DNA from: Diaphorobacter ruginosibacter
GTDB lineage: Bacteria > Pseudomonadota > Gammaproteobacteria > Burkholderiales > Burkholderiaceae_C
Assembly (NCBI RefSeq): GCF_014395975.1
Contig: NZ_CP060714.1
Coordinates: forward strand, 930,001 to 994,000
Length of the DNA stretch: 64,000 nt
Direction of reading: 5' to 3'
Part shown: piece after piece, positions 1 to 8,608 of the stretch
How the letters are laid out: the number at the start of each line of letters is the position of its first letter
Position numbering within the stretch: the first letter of the stretch is position 1
Notes under the pieces: generated by a model
The model's database searches: none
Seen by the model: only the letters and a program-made list of their open reading frames with translations
Told to the model about the DNA's origin: nothing
Position numbers and translations under genes: made by a program

Positions 1-620
1 GTGCGGTCGGCCTGCTGGGGCGCAACGGCATGGGCAAGACCACGCTGATCCGTACGCTCATGGGCTATGTGCGGCCGCGCGAGGGGCGCATCTGGTGCGA
101 TGGGCGCGACGTGACGGCCTTTGCACCCGAAAGGATGGCGCGCCTGGGGATCGGCTACGTACCCGAAGGGCGCGGTGTGTTCCCGAACCTCACCGTGAAG
201 GAAAACCTGCTGATGAGCGCACGAGCGGGGCTGGAGGGCGAACGCCACTGGACCTACGAGCGCGTGCTTGAGACGTTTCCGCGCCTGAAGGAGCGCTGGA
301 ACAACGGCGGTGGCCAGCTCTCGGGAGGCGAGCAGCAGATGGTGTCGATCGGCCGCGCGCTGATGACCAATCCGCGCCTGATGATCCTGGACGAGGCCAC
401 GGAGGGCCTCGCGCCGCTGGTGGTCGCGGAGATCTGGCGTGTGATCGCCGCCATCCGCAGCACCGGCATCTCCACGCTCATCGTTGATCGCGACTACCGC
501 AAGGTGCTGGCGCACACCGACCACGCCGTGGTGATGGAAAAGGGCCGGCTGGTGGTATCGACACCGTCGGCCCAACTGCATGCGGAGCCCGAGTTGCTGG
601 CTCGGCTGCTCGGGGTGTGA
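1..620 (+). CDS. ABC transporter ATP-binding protein, LivF-like (5' end outside window)
   Basis: The reading frame is open from base 3, so the true start lies left of the window. The visible part begins in the Walker A loop (GRNGMGKT, about bases 21-44). It continues through the ABC signature LSGGEQQ near base 318, Walker B LMILDEATEG, and the degenerate end of the nucleotide-binding domain (TLIVDRDYRKVL) typical of LivF subunits. This family energises uptake of branched-chain amino acids, amides or urea at the inner membrane. The partner permeases and binding protein would lie upstream. It is distinct from the second LivF at 32895. The substrate cannot be assigned from this fragment. The gene ends 44 bases before a convergent gene and I see no clear terminator between them. 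Confidence 0.85.
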   Translation, partial: AVGLLGRNGMGKTTLIRTLMGYVRPREGRIWCDGRDVTAFAPERMARLGIGYVPEGRGVFPNLTVKENLLMSARAGLEGERHWTYERVLETFPRLKERWNNGGGQLSGGEQQMVSIGRALMTNPRLMILDEATEGLAPLVVAEIWRVIAAIRSTGISTLIVDRDYRKVLAHTDHAVVMEKGRLVVSTPSAQLHAEPELLARLLGV

Positions 621-664
621 CGCGGCGACATGCGGCGTGCGGACGTGCGGTGTAGCGGGTCGCC

Positions 665-1777
665 TCAGTAGGCCGATGCCTGCAACGGCCCGCCGTGCGC
701 GCGGGCCTGTTCCTGCAACAGCCTGAACTGTTCCGGGTAGAAACGTTCCGCGACGTCCAGGTGCGAGCGGATACGGCCTTTCAGGGCGTTCGTTCCGATA
801 TGGCGGAACAGCGGGTTCTCCGGATCGCTCTCCGGGCCCTGTGCCTGCTCGTTCAAGGCCTCGGGCAATGTCAGCAGCGGGATCTCCTCGGCATGCAGGC
901 TCGGCGAGAAGAAATAGGCGATCGAGTACCGGTCCACGCCGCTCTGTGGCGAGATCACGCGGTGCACGTTGGCGCGCAGATAGCCATTGGTGGCAAGCTC
1001 CAGCATTTCGCCGATGTTGACCACGAAGGCATTCCTGCGCGGCGGCACATCGATCCAGCCCTTGGACGAGAGCACCTGCAGGCCGCCGACGTCATCCTGC
1101 AGCAGCAAGGTGAGCAGGCCGCCGTCCTTGTGCGCCCCCACGCCCTGATCGGACTGGCCCTGGGCCTGCCCCGGGTAGCGGATGATCTTGAAGCGATGGT
1201 TGCGCGGCGCGGCGACCAGTGCATCGAGCGCCTGGGCCGACTGCCCCAGCGCCACGAGAAAGGCCTGCAGCAGGCGCTCGGCCACCGAGCGTGTCTGGTC
1301 GAGCCAGTCGAGCACGGCGGGCTTCAGCGCCGGCAGTTCGGCGGGCCACTGGTTGGGGCCCTGCAGGGCCCACCAGATCGGATGTTCGGCGTCCACTGCG
1401 TTGATGCTGCGCACCGCTGGAAGCTCCTCGCCGAAGTCGATCTGCTCGCGCTGATCGGGCCGCAGGCGCGTGATCTCGCCGCCCACGCCGGTATAGCCGC
1501 GAAAATGCGGCGTGTTGCGGATCGCGATGCGTTCCTTGGCTGCGGCCGGGAGTGTGAAAGTCTCGCGCGTCAGGCGCTCCAGTTCCTCTATCGTCCGGGT
1601 GTCGATGCCATGCCCCTCCAGGTAGAAGAAGCCCGTATCTCGCGCAATGCGTGCGAGACGCTGGTGAAAGGCATCGTGCCTGGCGGGATCGTCCAGTTCG
1701 GACAGGTCGATCACCGGCAGCGCGGTGGCGCTTTCGATGTCTTCGTGGGTGGGCAGGGCCCATGCGGCTGCGCTCAT
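665..1777 (-). CDS. Isopenicillin N synthase-family 2OG-Fe(II) oxygenase
   Basis: A 370-residue non-heme iron dioxygenase. The N-terminal DIOX_N-like part (about residues 20-120) precedes the 2OG-Fe(II) core. The iron facial triad is visible as H216-x-D218 (AHKDGG) and H272 (ANVHRV), and the cosubstrate-binding RYS follows at residues 283-285. Enzymes of this family hydroxylate, desaturate or cyclise small molecules; the substrate is not predictable here. Its ATG overlaps the stop codon of the upstream metY-like gene in an ATGA arrangement at 1774-1777. The two are therefore probably translationally coupled and act on the same compound. A divergent sulfonate-type ABC transporter suggests an organosulfur substrate; that is inference. 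Confidence 0.85.
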   Translation of the reverse strand: MSAAAWALPTHEDIESATALPVIDLSELDDPARHDAFHQRLARIARDTGFFYLEGHGIDTRTIEELERLTRETFTLPAAAKERIAIRNTPHFRGYTGVGGEITRLRPDQREQIDFGEELPAVRSINAVDAEHPIWWALQGPNQWPAELPALKPAVLDWLDQTRSVAERLLQAFLVALGQSAQALDALVAAPRNHRFKIIRYPGQAQGQSDQGVGAHKDGGLLTLLLQDDVGGLQVLSSKGWIDVPPRRNAFVVNIGEMLELATNGYLRANVHRVISPQSGVDRYSIAYFFSPSLHAEEIPLLTLPEALNEQAQGPESDPENPLFRHIGTNALKGRIRSHLDVAERFYPEQFRLLQEQARAHGGPLQASAY

Positions 1778-3171
1778 GCTTGTTCCTCCAGTGCGAGTGC
1801 CGGTGTGATGATGGTGGTGCGTTCGGTCGGGTGGTGCGGGGCCGGGGCAGCGTGCTGCAGTGCCTGCCGCAGGTCGGCAACCAGATCCTCGGGATGCTCT
1901 ATGCCCACGGAAAGCCGTACCAGGCCGGGCGAGATGCCGGCATGCCGCAGTTCCTCGTCGCTGAGCAGATGGTGCGTGGTCTCCGCCGGTATCGCTGCGA
2001 GCGACTTGCTGTCCCCGATGTTGACGAGCCGCTGGAAGAGCCGCAGCGCGTCGTAGAACCTGCGCGCGGCATCGCGCCCGCCCTGCAGCTCGAAGGAGAT
2101 CAGCCCGGGGACATGCCCCCCGCGCAGGTAGCGGCGCGCGCTGGCGTGATCCGGATGGCTTGTGAGCGCCACATGGCTCACGGACGATACCTCGGGATGC
2201 TGCACCAGCACATCGAGCAGTTCATGGGTGTTGCTGCTGACGCGGTCCAGCCGCAGGGCCAGCGTCTCAAGGCCCTGCAGCAGCAGGAAGGCGGTGTGTG
2301 CGGCCAGTGTCGCGCCGCTGTTGCGCAGCGCGATGGTGCGCGCCCGTGCAGCGAAGGGGAAGTCGGGGAACTTCTCGGTGATGACGAAATGATGGAAAGC
2401 AGGCTCGGGCGTGCTGAACTGCGGGTAGCGTTCGCGCTGGGCTGCCCAGTCGAAGCGGCCGCCGTCGACGATCAGCCCGCCCACCGCGGTGCCATGCCCT
2501 CCGATGTACTTGGTGGCCGAATGCACCACGATGTCCGCACCGTGATCGAACGGGCGCACGAGCAGCGGCGTCGCACTGGTGTTGTCCACGATGACGGCGA
2601 TGCCGTGCGCGTGCGCCTGGCGGGTGATGAGCTCCAGGTCCGCCACGTCGCCGGATGGATTGGCCACCGACTCCACGAACACCGCCTTGGTGTGTGCGGT
2701 GAACGATTGGTGCAGCTGGCTCCATTGATCGCGCGGCAGCAGGGTGCTCGATATGCCGCGTGCCTTCAGCACATGCGCGATCAGGTTCTGCGTTCCCCCG
2801 TAGAGCTGTGAGGCAATGACCACATGGTCGCCCGCCTGGGCGAGCGTGGCGAACGCCATGTCGATGGCGGCCATGCCGGAGGCCACGGCCAGGGCCGCGG
2901 TACCGCCTTCAAGCAGCGCGACGCGCTCCTCGAGGACGCTCTGCGTGGGGTTGCCCGTGCGTGCGTAGATGTGGCCTTCCTCCTCCAGGTCGAACAGGTC
3001 TGCTCCCTGCTGCGCGTTCTCGAAGAGGAACGACGTTGTCTGGTAGATGGGAACGGCGGCACTGCGCTGATGGTCATGGCCGTTGTAGCCCGCGTGCAGC
3101 ACGATGGTGTCGGCACGCCACGCCGAGGCGGCAATGGGGCGCGGATGGGAAGAGGTGTCGCTGTCGCTCAT
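1774..3171 (-). CDS. metY: O-acetylhomoserine sulfhydrylase / aminocarboxypropyltransferase
   Basis: A PLP-dependent Cys/Met metabolism enzyme of 465 residues. It would form homocysteine (or a thioether) from O-acetylhomoserine and sulfide or a thiol. The Schiff-base lysine is K221 in VHSATKYIGGHGT, and the phosphate-binding YARTGNPT stretch lies near residues 69-76. Length fits MetY rather than the shorter cystathionine synthases. The frame is open to 3252, but the start at 3171 (MSDSDTSSHP) fits the family and removes an arginine-rich unlikely extension. It is coupled to the downstream oxygenase by a 4-base overlap. Divergent from the sulfonate-type transporter gene at 3387. MetZ-like specificity is possible. 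Confidence 0.87.
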   Translation of the reverse strand: MSDSDTSSHPRPIAASAWRADTIVLHAGYNGHDHQRSAAVPIYQTTSFLFENAQQGADLFDLEEEGHIYARTGNPTQSVLEERVALLEGGTAALAVASGMAAIDMAFATLAQAGDHVVIASQLYGGTQNLIAHVLKARGISSTLLPRDQWSQLHQSFTAHTKAVFVESVANPSGDVADLELITRQAHAHGIAVIVDNTSATPLLVRPFDHGADIVVHSATKYIGGHGTAVGGLIVDGGRFDWAAQRERYPQFSTPEPAFHHFVITEKFPDFPFAARARTIALRNSGATLAAHTAFLLLQGLETLALRLDRVSSNTHELLDVLVQHPEVSSVSHVALTSHPDHASARRYLRGGHVPGLISFELQGGRDAARRFYDALRLFQRLVNIGDSKSLAAIPAETTHHLLSDEELRHAGISPGLVRLSVGIEHPEDLVADLRQALQHAAPAPHHPTERTTIITPALALEEQA

Positions 3172-3251
3172 CGGGGTTCTCCGTGGTTCGGTGGTGCGAT
3201 GAGGAGATCGTGCGCAGGGCCGTTGCCGTTGGCTACGAACGTTTTCGAGCA

Positions 3252-3306
3252 TCCATATATGGACAGCGAAGGCACTCCGGCATGCGTCGCGTTGTGCATA
3301 TCGATA
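3252..3306. promoter_or_regulatory. Two perfect palindromes in the metY / transporter divergent promoter region
   Basis: The 215-base region between the divergent genes holds a perfect 12-base palindrome TCCATATATGGA at 3252-3263 and an 8-base palindrome TATCGATA at 3299-3306. Both lie in an otherwise GC-rich spacer and could be operator half-sites for a regulator acting on both directions. No regulator gene lies in the neighbourhood. Function is inferred only from position and symmetry. Confidence 0.35.
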
Positions 3307-3386
3307 CGCGGAATGGTTTGTTGGCCTGACTGCGAAGACTGCCTATCGTTCGCTGCATCGATCAACGAACGAACAGGGAGTTTGCA

Positions 3387-4412
3387 ATGGATGAATTCGG
3401 TCCGGTGGGCATTCACGATGGCTTGAGTCGGCGCCAGCTGTTGGCGAGCGCCGCCGTTGCGGGGGGCGTGGCCGCGGCGGGGCTGCTGCCGGCGCAGGTG
3501 CGATCTCAGCCGCGCAAGATCACGCTGGCATGGAGCCAGGCCAGCTTCTGCCAGGTGCCTGTTCCGATTGCGCTGGAGCGCGGGTTCTTCGAAAAGAACG
3601 GCCTGCAGGTGGAGATGCTCAACTGGGGCGGTTCAGCCGACCAGCTGCTGGAGGCGCTTGCCACCGGCAAGGCCGAGGTCGGCGTGGGCCTGATCCATCG
3701 TTGGGTCAAGCCGCTGGAGGCGGGGCTCGACGTGAAGCTCGTCGGCAGCGTGCACGGTGGATGCCTGCGCCTGGTGGGCGTGAAGGCTGCCGGTGTGACG
3801 GGCGACGTACGCTCGCTCAAGGGCAAGGTCATCGGCGTGGCGGATCTGAACAGTCCGGCCAAGCAGTTCTACGGCATCCATCTCGCCAAGAAGGGACTGG
3901 ATCCCGAAAAGGATATCGAGTGGCGCGTCTACCCCGCGGACCTGCTCGACGTGGCCGTGAAGAAGGGCGAGATCCATGCCATCGCCGACGGCGACCCGAA
4001 CCTGTTTCTCATCGAGAAGCGCAATCCGGGTGTCTTCGCAGAACTGGGCAACAGCGCGACGGGCGAGTATGCAGAGAAGATCTGCTGCGTGCTGGGTGCG
4101 AGCGGCAAGTTCGCGCGTGCGGAGCGCAAGCATGTGGCGAGCGTGGTGCGCGCACTGGCCGAAGCTTCGCTCTTCGTGGCGGACAACCCCAACGAATCCG
4201 CGCGCATCTTTGCCAAGTACACGCCCAAGTTCGAAGTCCAGGATCTGCAGCGCCTGCTGGCGGAGCTGACCTACAAGCACCATCCCGCGGGCGGCAACCT
4301 GCGCGATGAGGTGCGCGACTTCGCGGCGGATTTCCGCTCCGCTGGCATTCTCAAGAAGAGCACCGACCCCGTGCGCTTTGCCAACCACGTTGCCCTGGAT
4401 GTGCTGTCATGA
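3387..4412 (+). CDS. ABC transporter substrate-binding protein, NitT/TauA/SsuA family
   Basis: A 341-residue periplasmic binding protein. The N-terminus carries a twin-arginine-like signal (LSRRQLLASAAVAGG, residues about 14-28) and mature sequence begins near QPRKITLAW. The periplasmic-binding fold (residues 35-300) resembles TauA/SsuA proteins that capture taurine or aliphatic sulfonates. The first gene of a three-gene uptake operon; its stop overlaps the permease ATG by 4 bases (ATGA at 4409-4412). Next to metY and the oxygenase, a sulfur-containing ligand is likely, but nitrate- or pyrimidine-type ligands share this family. A purine-rich tract (aacagggag) precedes the ATG. Confidence 0.82.
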   Translation: MDEFGPVGIHDGLSRRQLLASAAVAGGVAAAGLLPAQVRSQPRKITLAWSQASFCQVPVPIALERGFFEKNGLQVEMLNWGGSADQLLEALATGKAEVGVGLIHRWVKPLEAGLDVKLVGSVHGGCLRLVGVKAAGVTGDVRSLKGKVIGVADLNSPAKQFYGIHLAKKGLDPEKDIEWRVYPADLLDVAVKKGEIHAIADGDPNLFLIEKRNPGVFAELGNSATGEYAEKICCVLGASGKFARAERKHVASVVRALAEASLFVADNPNESARIFAKYTPKFEVQDLQRLLAELTYKHHPAGGNLRDEVRDFAADFRSAGILKKSTDPVRFANHVALDVLS

Positions 4413-5479
4413 ACACCACCACTTTGCCCGCTTCATTTCCCGTCACCATCGCGTCATCGGCTGCGGCTTCGGCGGCACAGGAGTCGTCAGGTGCTGCTGG
4501 ACAGGCACGGCCTGCCTTGCGATGGAGCCCGTGGGGCAGGGGGCTGATCGCCTCCGTCGCATGGCTTGCCCTGGCCGCCATCACGGCGTTCTGGCCCAAC
4601 AAGGAGTTGGGGTTCAGCGACTGGGCCTACACGCAGGAGTTCGCGGCCGTCGCCGCGGCGGTGGGCGTGCTGCTGTTGCTGGTCTCGGTGGCGCGCGGGC
4701 GGCTGGGGGCCTTCTTCCAGTGGCTGCGGCCTGCGGGTCCCTGGCTGATTGCCGGTGCCGCGCTGCTTGCCGTCTGGCAGGTGCTGACCGCCAAGACAGG
4801 CGTCCTGCCGTCGCCGTTCTTCGCGCCGCCGCAGAGTTTGTTCGAGGTCTACATCGACGACGGCCCGCGGCTGGGCCTGTCCATTGCGCATTCGCTGCGT
4901 CTTCTGGTCAACGGCATCCTGATCGGTGCGCTGGTTGGTTTCGTGACTGGCGTATGGGTGGGGTGGTCGCGCATCGCGGGCTACTGGGTGCATCCGCTGC
5001 TGCGATTCCTGGGGCCGGTGCCGGCGTCCGCGCTGCTGCCGCTGGCATTCTTCTTCGCGCCCTCGAGCTACAGCGCCGCGGTGTTCCTCATTGCGCTGGC
5101 AACATTCTTTCCCGTGGCGGTACTCACCTGGTCGGGCGTTGCCAACGTGAACCGCAGCTACTACGACGTCGCACGCACGCTCGGCGCCTCCAGCTGGTTC
5201 CTGGTGCTGCGCGTGGCCATCCCGGCGGCCCTTCCGCAGGTCTTCGTGGGCCTGTTCATGGGCCTGGGGGCGGCTTTCTCGGTGCTCATCACGGCGGAGA
5301 TGATGGGTGTGAAGGCGGGGCTTGGCTGGTACCTGCAGTGGGCGCAGGGCTGGGCTGCCTACGCCAACATGTATGGCGCGCTGCTGGTCATGGCGGTGCT
5401 GTGTTCGGGGTTGATCACCCTGCTGTTCACGTTGCGCGATCGCGTACTGGTATGGCAGAAGGGGACCGTGAAATGGTGA
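4409..5479 (+). CDS. ABC transporter permease, SsuC/TauC-like with extra N-terminal membrane segments
   Basis: A 356-residue inner-membrane permease. The C-terminal two thirds (about residues 115-345) is the usual BPD_transp_1 domain with the EAA loop (ARTLGASSW) that contacts the ATPase. Residues about 45-130 add roughly three hydrophobic segments not present in a typical 250-280-residue SsuC. Starts in an ATGA overlap with the binding-protein gene, and its TGA at 5477-5479 overlaps the start of the ATPase gene. The assignment to sulfonate-type uptake rests on family and neighbours. Confidence 0.82.
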   Translation: MNTTTLPASFPVTIASSAAASAAQESSGAAGQARPALRWSPWGRGLIASVAWLALAAITAFWPNKELGFSDWAYTQEFAAVAAAVGVLLLLVSVARGRLGAFFQWLRPAGPWLIAGAALLAVWQVLTAKTGVLPSPFFAPPQSLFEVYIDDGPRLGLSIAHSLRLLVNGILIGALVGFVTGVWVGWSRIAGYWVHPLLRFLGPVPASALLPLAFFFAPSSYSAAVFLIALATFFPVAVLTWSGVANVNRSYYDVARTLGASSWFLVLRVAIPAALPQVFVGLFMGLGAAFSVLITAEMMGVKAGLGWYLQWAQGWAAYANMYGALLVMAVLCSGLITLLFTLRDRVLVWQKGTVKW

Positions 5480-6282
5480 GCGTTGCACAGGCCTTGCCTG
5501 ATACCGATGATGCACCGCGCACGGCGCGCGGCGCACGGATCGATGCGCAGCATGTGAGCCACGGCTTCGTGCAGAAGCAGGGAGCGCTGCAGGTACTCGA
5601 CGATGTGAGCGTGCAGGTCGAGCCCGGGGAGTTCGTGGCGCTGCTCGGCCCCAGCGGCTGCGGCAAGTCCACGCTGCTGCGCCTGGTCGCGGGACTGGAG
5701 GCGCCCGTCCAGGGCCGTATCACCCAGGATGGCTCGGACATCGCGCAGCCCGATCCCTCGCGCATCGTGGTGTTCCAGGATCCGACGCTGTTTCCCTGGC
5801 GCACGGTGCGGGACAACGTGGCACTGGGGTTGCAGGCGCGCAAGGTTCCTCGCGACCAGCATGCGCGCATCGACGAGGCGCTGAAGCTCGTGGGCCTCAC
5901 CGAGTTCGCACAGAGCTATCCGCACCAGCTGTCGGGCGGCATGGCGCAGCGCGCGGCGCTGGCCCGCGCACTGGTCAACGATCCGCAGTTGCTGATCCTG
6001 GACGAGCCATTGGGCAAGCTGGATTCGCTGACACGGCTGTCGATGCAGGGCGAGATCCTGAAGCTCTGGCAACGCGCAGGATTCTCGGTGCTGCTGGTGA
6101 CGCATGACGTGGAGGAAGCGCTGTTTCTCGCCAACCGCGTGATCGTCTTCTCGCCGCGTCCGGCGCGCGTGGTGGCGGAGATTCCCGTTGATCTGCCGTA
6201 TCCGCGGCACAGGGCGGATCCGCAGTTTGTGCAGCTTCGGCAGCAGGCGCTCAGCCACCTGGGGCTGCCTGATTCTTTGTGA
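5473..6282 (+). CDS. ABC transporter ATP-binding protein, SsuB/TauB family
   Basis: A 269-residue ATPase of the NitT/TauT class. Walker A is GPSGCGKST, the Q-loop reads FQDPTLFPWR, the signature is LSGGMAQR, Walker B is LLILDEPLG and the switch histidine is in VTHDVEEA. The frame is open far upstream (to 4306), but the ATG at 5473 is chosen because it overlaps the permease stop codon, as expected for a coupled operon. Powers the transporter encoded by the two preceding genes. Followed 22 bases later by a strong intrinsic terminator. Confidence 0.88.
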   Translation: MVSVAQALPDTDDAPRTARGARIDAQHVSHGFVQKQGALQVLDDVSVQVEPGEFVALLGPSGCGKSTLLRLVAGLEAPVQGRITQDGSDIAQPDPSRIVVFQDPTLFPWRTVRDNVALGLQARKVPRDQHARIDEALKLVGLTEFAQSYPHQLSGGMAQRAALARALVNDPQLLILDEPLGKLDSLTRLSMQGEILKLWQRAGFSVLLVTHDVEEALFLANRVIVFSPRPARVVAEIPVDLPYPRHRADPQFVQLRQQALSHLGLPDSL

Positions 6283-6303
6283 GGTGGAGTCTGTCTCCTC
6301 GAC

Positions 6304-6340
6304 GAGCCGGTGGATGGCGTATCCACCGGCTCTTTTTTGT
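6304..6340 (+). terminator. Intrinsic terminator after the sulfonate-type ABC operon
   Basis: A perfect 12-base-pair stem (GAGCCGGTGGAT at 6304-6315 with ATCCACCGGCTC at 6321-6332), a 5-base loop GGCGT, then a run of Ts. It ends transcription of the three-gene transporter operon. Confidence 0.9.
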
Positions 6341-6694
6341 TTTTCGTGGGATACCGGGTCCTTTGAGTCGCGTGACGAATGGGTGCGCTGTGCTCGTGGT
6401 GAGAGTCTTCGTTTTGAGGTGCTGATATGGACCCTCATACTTTGTTGCAAAGGCTTGCCGTACGCTTGTACTGTCTGCGCCTTTGCGTCGCGTCTGAGGG
6501 GCCATCTCAGCATTGGGGTGAACAGTTCACGGCGGGCGCGCGCTGCGAAAGCGGTGTTTGGAAAGTGAAGTCAGGGCGAATGGTGAAAACGGCATGTGCT
6601 TACGTGAAAAGCTTCGTTGTTCGGCGAGGGGCCTGCTATCGATACTGGTGCATCTTCAAACTGTTTTCCTCCGTATCGAAAGTGAGCCGCCATC
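6341..6694. other. Intergenic region before metQ; repeat-like segment and possible promoter
   Basis: No gene is seen in these 354 bases. A stretch at about 6510-6533 (TCAGCATTGGGGTGAACAG and flanks) closely matches one at about 54044-54066, which also lies just downstream of a terminator. TATCGATAC at 6637-6645 also occurs at 3299-3307 before the other transporter operon. A weak sigma70-like pair (TTGTTC 6616-6621, GATACT 6640-6645, spacer 18) could drive metQNI. I could not recognise a SAM or SAH riboswitch here. Confidence 0.3.
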
Positions 6695-7531
6695 ATGAAA
6701 AAGCGTGAATTTCTCCGAGTCTCGAGCGCAGCGTTGTTTGGGGGAGCTGCGGCTGGCGCGGGCATCGTCGGTGCATCCGCTGCCTGGGCGGCGACGTCGC
6801 CATCCGTCATCCGCGTGGGCGTGCGCGGCGGCGTGGATGAGGAGATATGGGAAGTGGTCACGCAGGTGGCCAAGGAACGCGGGCTGAGCGTCAAACCGGT
6901 GGTGCTGAGCGGTGCCGTCAGTCCCAACGAGGGGCTGAACAATGGCGACCTGGAGGCCAACGCGTTCCAGCACATTCCGTTTCTGCGCGACCAGATCCAG
7001 CAGCGCGGATACAAGATTGCCTCCGTGGGCACCACGCTCATTTCGCCGATTGCCTTCTATTCGCGGAAGTACAAGAAGCTCTCCGATCTGCCCGCCGGGG
7101 CGCGGGTGGGCATTCCCAATGACCCGAGCAACCAGACGCGGGCGCTGGTCGTGCTGCGCGACCATGGCCTGATCGATCTGCGCGAAGGCTTTGACCCGTT
7201 CACCGGAACGGCGTTGCTGTCGGACGTGACGAAGTACCACAAGAAGATCGAGCTGGTGGAGATCGCCTCCGTTGTGCTGGCGCGCTCGCTCGATGATCTG
7301 GCTGCCGCGGCCATCGTCAACAGCTTTGCGTACCAGGCGGGCCTGATCGCAACGCGCGACGGCATCGCGGTGGAAAAGCGCGAGCACAACCCTTATGTCA
7401 ACATCATCGCGGTGCGCACCGAAAACGTGGACGCCCCCTGGGCCAAGGCACTGGTGGCCGCCTACCAGTCCGAGCCGGTGCGCAAGTTCATAGAGACCCG
7501 TTACCAGGGGTCGGTCATCCCGGCGTTCTAA
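6695..7531 (+). CDS. metQ: Methionine-binding ABC transporter substrate-binding protein (NlpA/MetQ family)
   Basis: A 278-residue periplasmic protein that captures D/L-methionine for the MetNI transporter. The signal region (KKREFLRVSSAALFGG) looks Tat-like and ends at an AWA-A-type signal peptidase I site near residue 33. No lipobox cysteine is visible, unlike E. coli MetQ, so the protein is probably soluble in the periplasm. The NlpA fold follows from about residue 38, with the family stretch GDLEANAFQH near residue 85. The metN start is 9 bases after the stop with GGAG between, so metQNI is one operon. The order Q-N-I differs from metNIQ of E. coli. Confidence 0.88.
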   Translation: MKKREFLRVSSAALFGGAAAGAGIVGASAAWAATSPSVIRVGVRGGVDEEIWEVVTQVAKERGLSVKPVVLSGAVSPNEGLNNGDLEANAFQHIPFLRDQIQQRGYKIASVGTTLISPIAFYSRKYKKLSDLPAGARVGIPNDPSNQTRALVVLRDHGLIDLREGFDPFTGTALLSDVTKYHKKIELVEIASVVLARSLDDLAAAAIVNSFAYQAGLIATRDGIAVEKREHNPYVNIIAVRTENVDAPWAKALVAAYQSEPVRKFIETRYQGSVIPAF

Positions 7532-7540
7532 GGAGCGACC

Positions 7541-8608
7541 ATGACCACCAATCCCCCACAGGTCCGGCTCGCGGCGCACATCGCCTTCGAGGGTGTCGGC
7601 AAGTCATTTGCCTCGGCGGAAGGCCAGGTGCATGCGCTGCAGGATGTGAGCTTCGACATCCGGCACGGCGAGATCTTCGGCATCATCGGGCGCAGCGGCG
7701 CGGGCAAGTCGACGCTGCTGCGCACCATCAATGCCCTCGAACTGGCGACCGAGGGCAGCGTCCGCGTCCAGGATGTGAATCCCGCCGAGCTCGATGAGGA
7801 CGGCCTGGTCGCGCTGCGCCGACGGATCGGCATGATCTTCCAGCACTTCAACCTGCTGTCAGCCAAGACGGTGCGCGAGAACATCGCGTTGCCGCTGCGC
7901 ATCTCGGGAGCCCGTCCGGGGCAGATCTACCACCGTGTGAATGAGCTGCTGGCACTTGTGGGGCTTTTGGACAAGGCGGACAAGTATCCGGCGCAACTCT
8001 CCGGCGGGCAGAAGCAGCGGGTGGGCATCGCGCGCGCCTTGGTCCATTCTCCGCAGGTGCTGCTGTGCGATGAGGCCACGTCCGCGCTGGACCCCGAGAC
8101 GACGCAGTCCATCCTGGGCCTGCTGCGCGACATCCATCGCCGCCTGGGTCTGACGATCGTGATGATCACGCACGACATGACCGTGATCCGGGCCATCTGT
8201 GACCGGGTGATGGTGCTGGACCAGGGCAGGGTGCAGGAAATCGGCGATGTGTGGAAGGTCTTCGGCTCGCCTTCCTCGGCGGGGACGCGCGCCTTGCTGC
8301 AGCCTTTGCAGCAGGGACTCCCGATCGAGCTGGCCGCGCAGTTGCAGAAAGCGCCATCGGAGCTGGCGCCGCGGGCCCTGCTCGGCATCCGCTATGAGGG
8401 CCAGCAGCAGGGCGTTGCGCTGCAGGCGCTCAAGGTGCTGGGCGACGATGCGCAGTTGCTGCACGGTGGACTGGACCGCCTGCGCGGACATTCGCTCGGG
8501 CAGATCGTTGTCTCGGTGCCGGCTGCGGGGCTGCCGGGTGCGGACCTGCTGCGCATCGCCACGGGCGCAGACCAACTGGAGATCCTCGGCTATGTCGGCA
8601 ACCACTGA
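7541..8608 (+). CDS. metN: Methionine ABC transporter ATP-binding protein
   Basis: A 355-residue ATPase. Walker A GRSGAGKST, Q-loop FQHFNLLS, signature LSGGQKQR, Walker B VLLCDEATSALD and H-loop MITHDM are all present. After about residue 270 comes the NIL domain, the regulatory methionine-binding domain of MetN that mediates trans-inhibition when internal methionine is high. Preceded by a good ribosome-binding site (aaggagcgacc). Its 3' end overlaps the metI start by 17 bases. Confidence 0.92.
   Translation: MTTNPPQVRLAAHIAFEGVGKSFASAEGQVHALQDVSFDIRHGEIFGIIGRSGAGKSTLLRTINALELATEGSVRVQDVNPAELDEDGLVALRRRIGMIFQHFNLLSAKTVRENIALPLRISGARPGQIYHRVNELLALVGLLDKADKYPAQLSGGQKQRVGIARALVHSPQVLLCDEATSALDPETTQSILGLLRDIHRRLGLTIVMITHDMTVIRAICDRVMVLDQGRVQEIGDVWKVFGSPSSAGTRALLQPLQQGLPIELAAQLQKAPSELAPRALLGIRYEGQQQGVALQALKVLGDDAQLLHGGLDRLRGHSLGQIVVSVPAAGLPGADLLRIATGADQLEILGYVGNH

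Noticed and set aside
6341..6694. SAM- or SAH-type riboswitch ahead of metQ
   Set aside because: I could not find the conserved cores of SAM-I, SAM-II or SAH elements.
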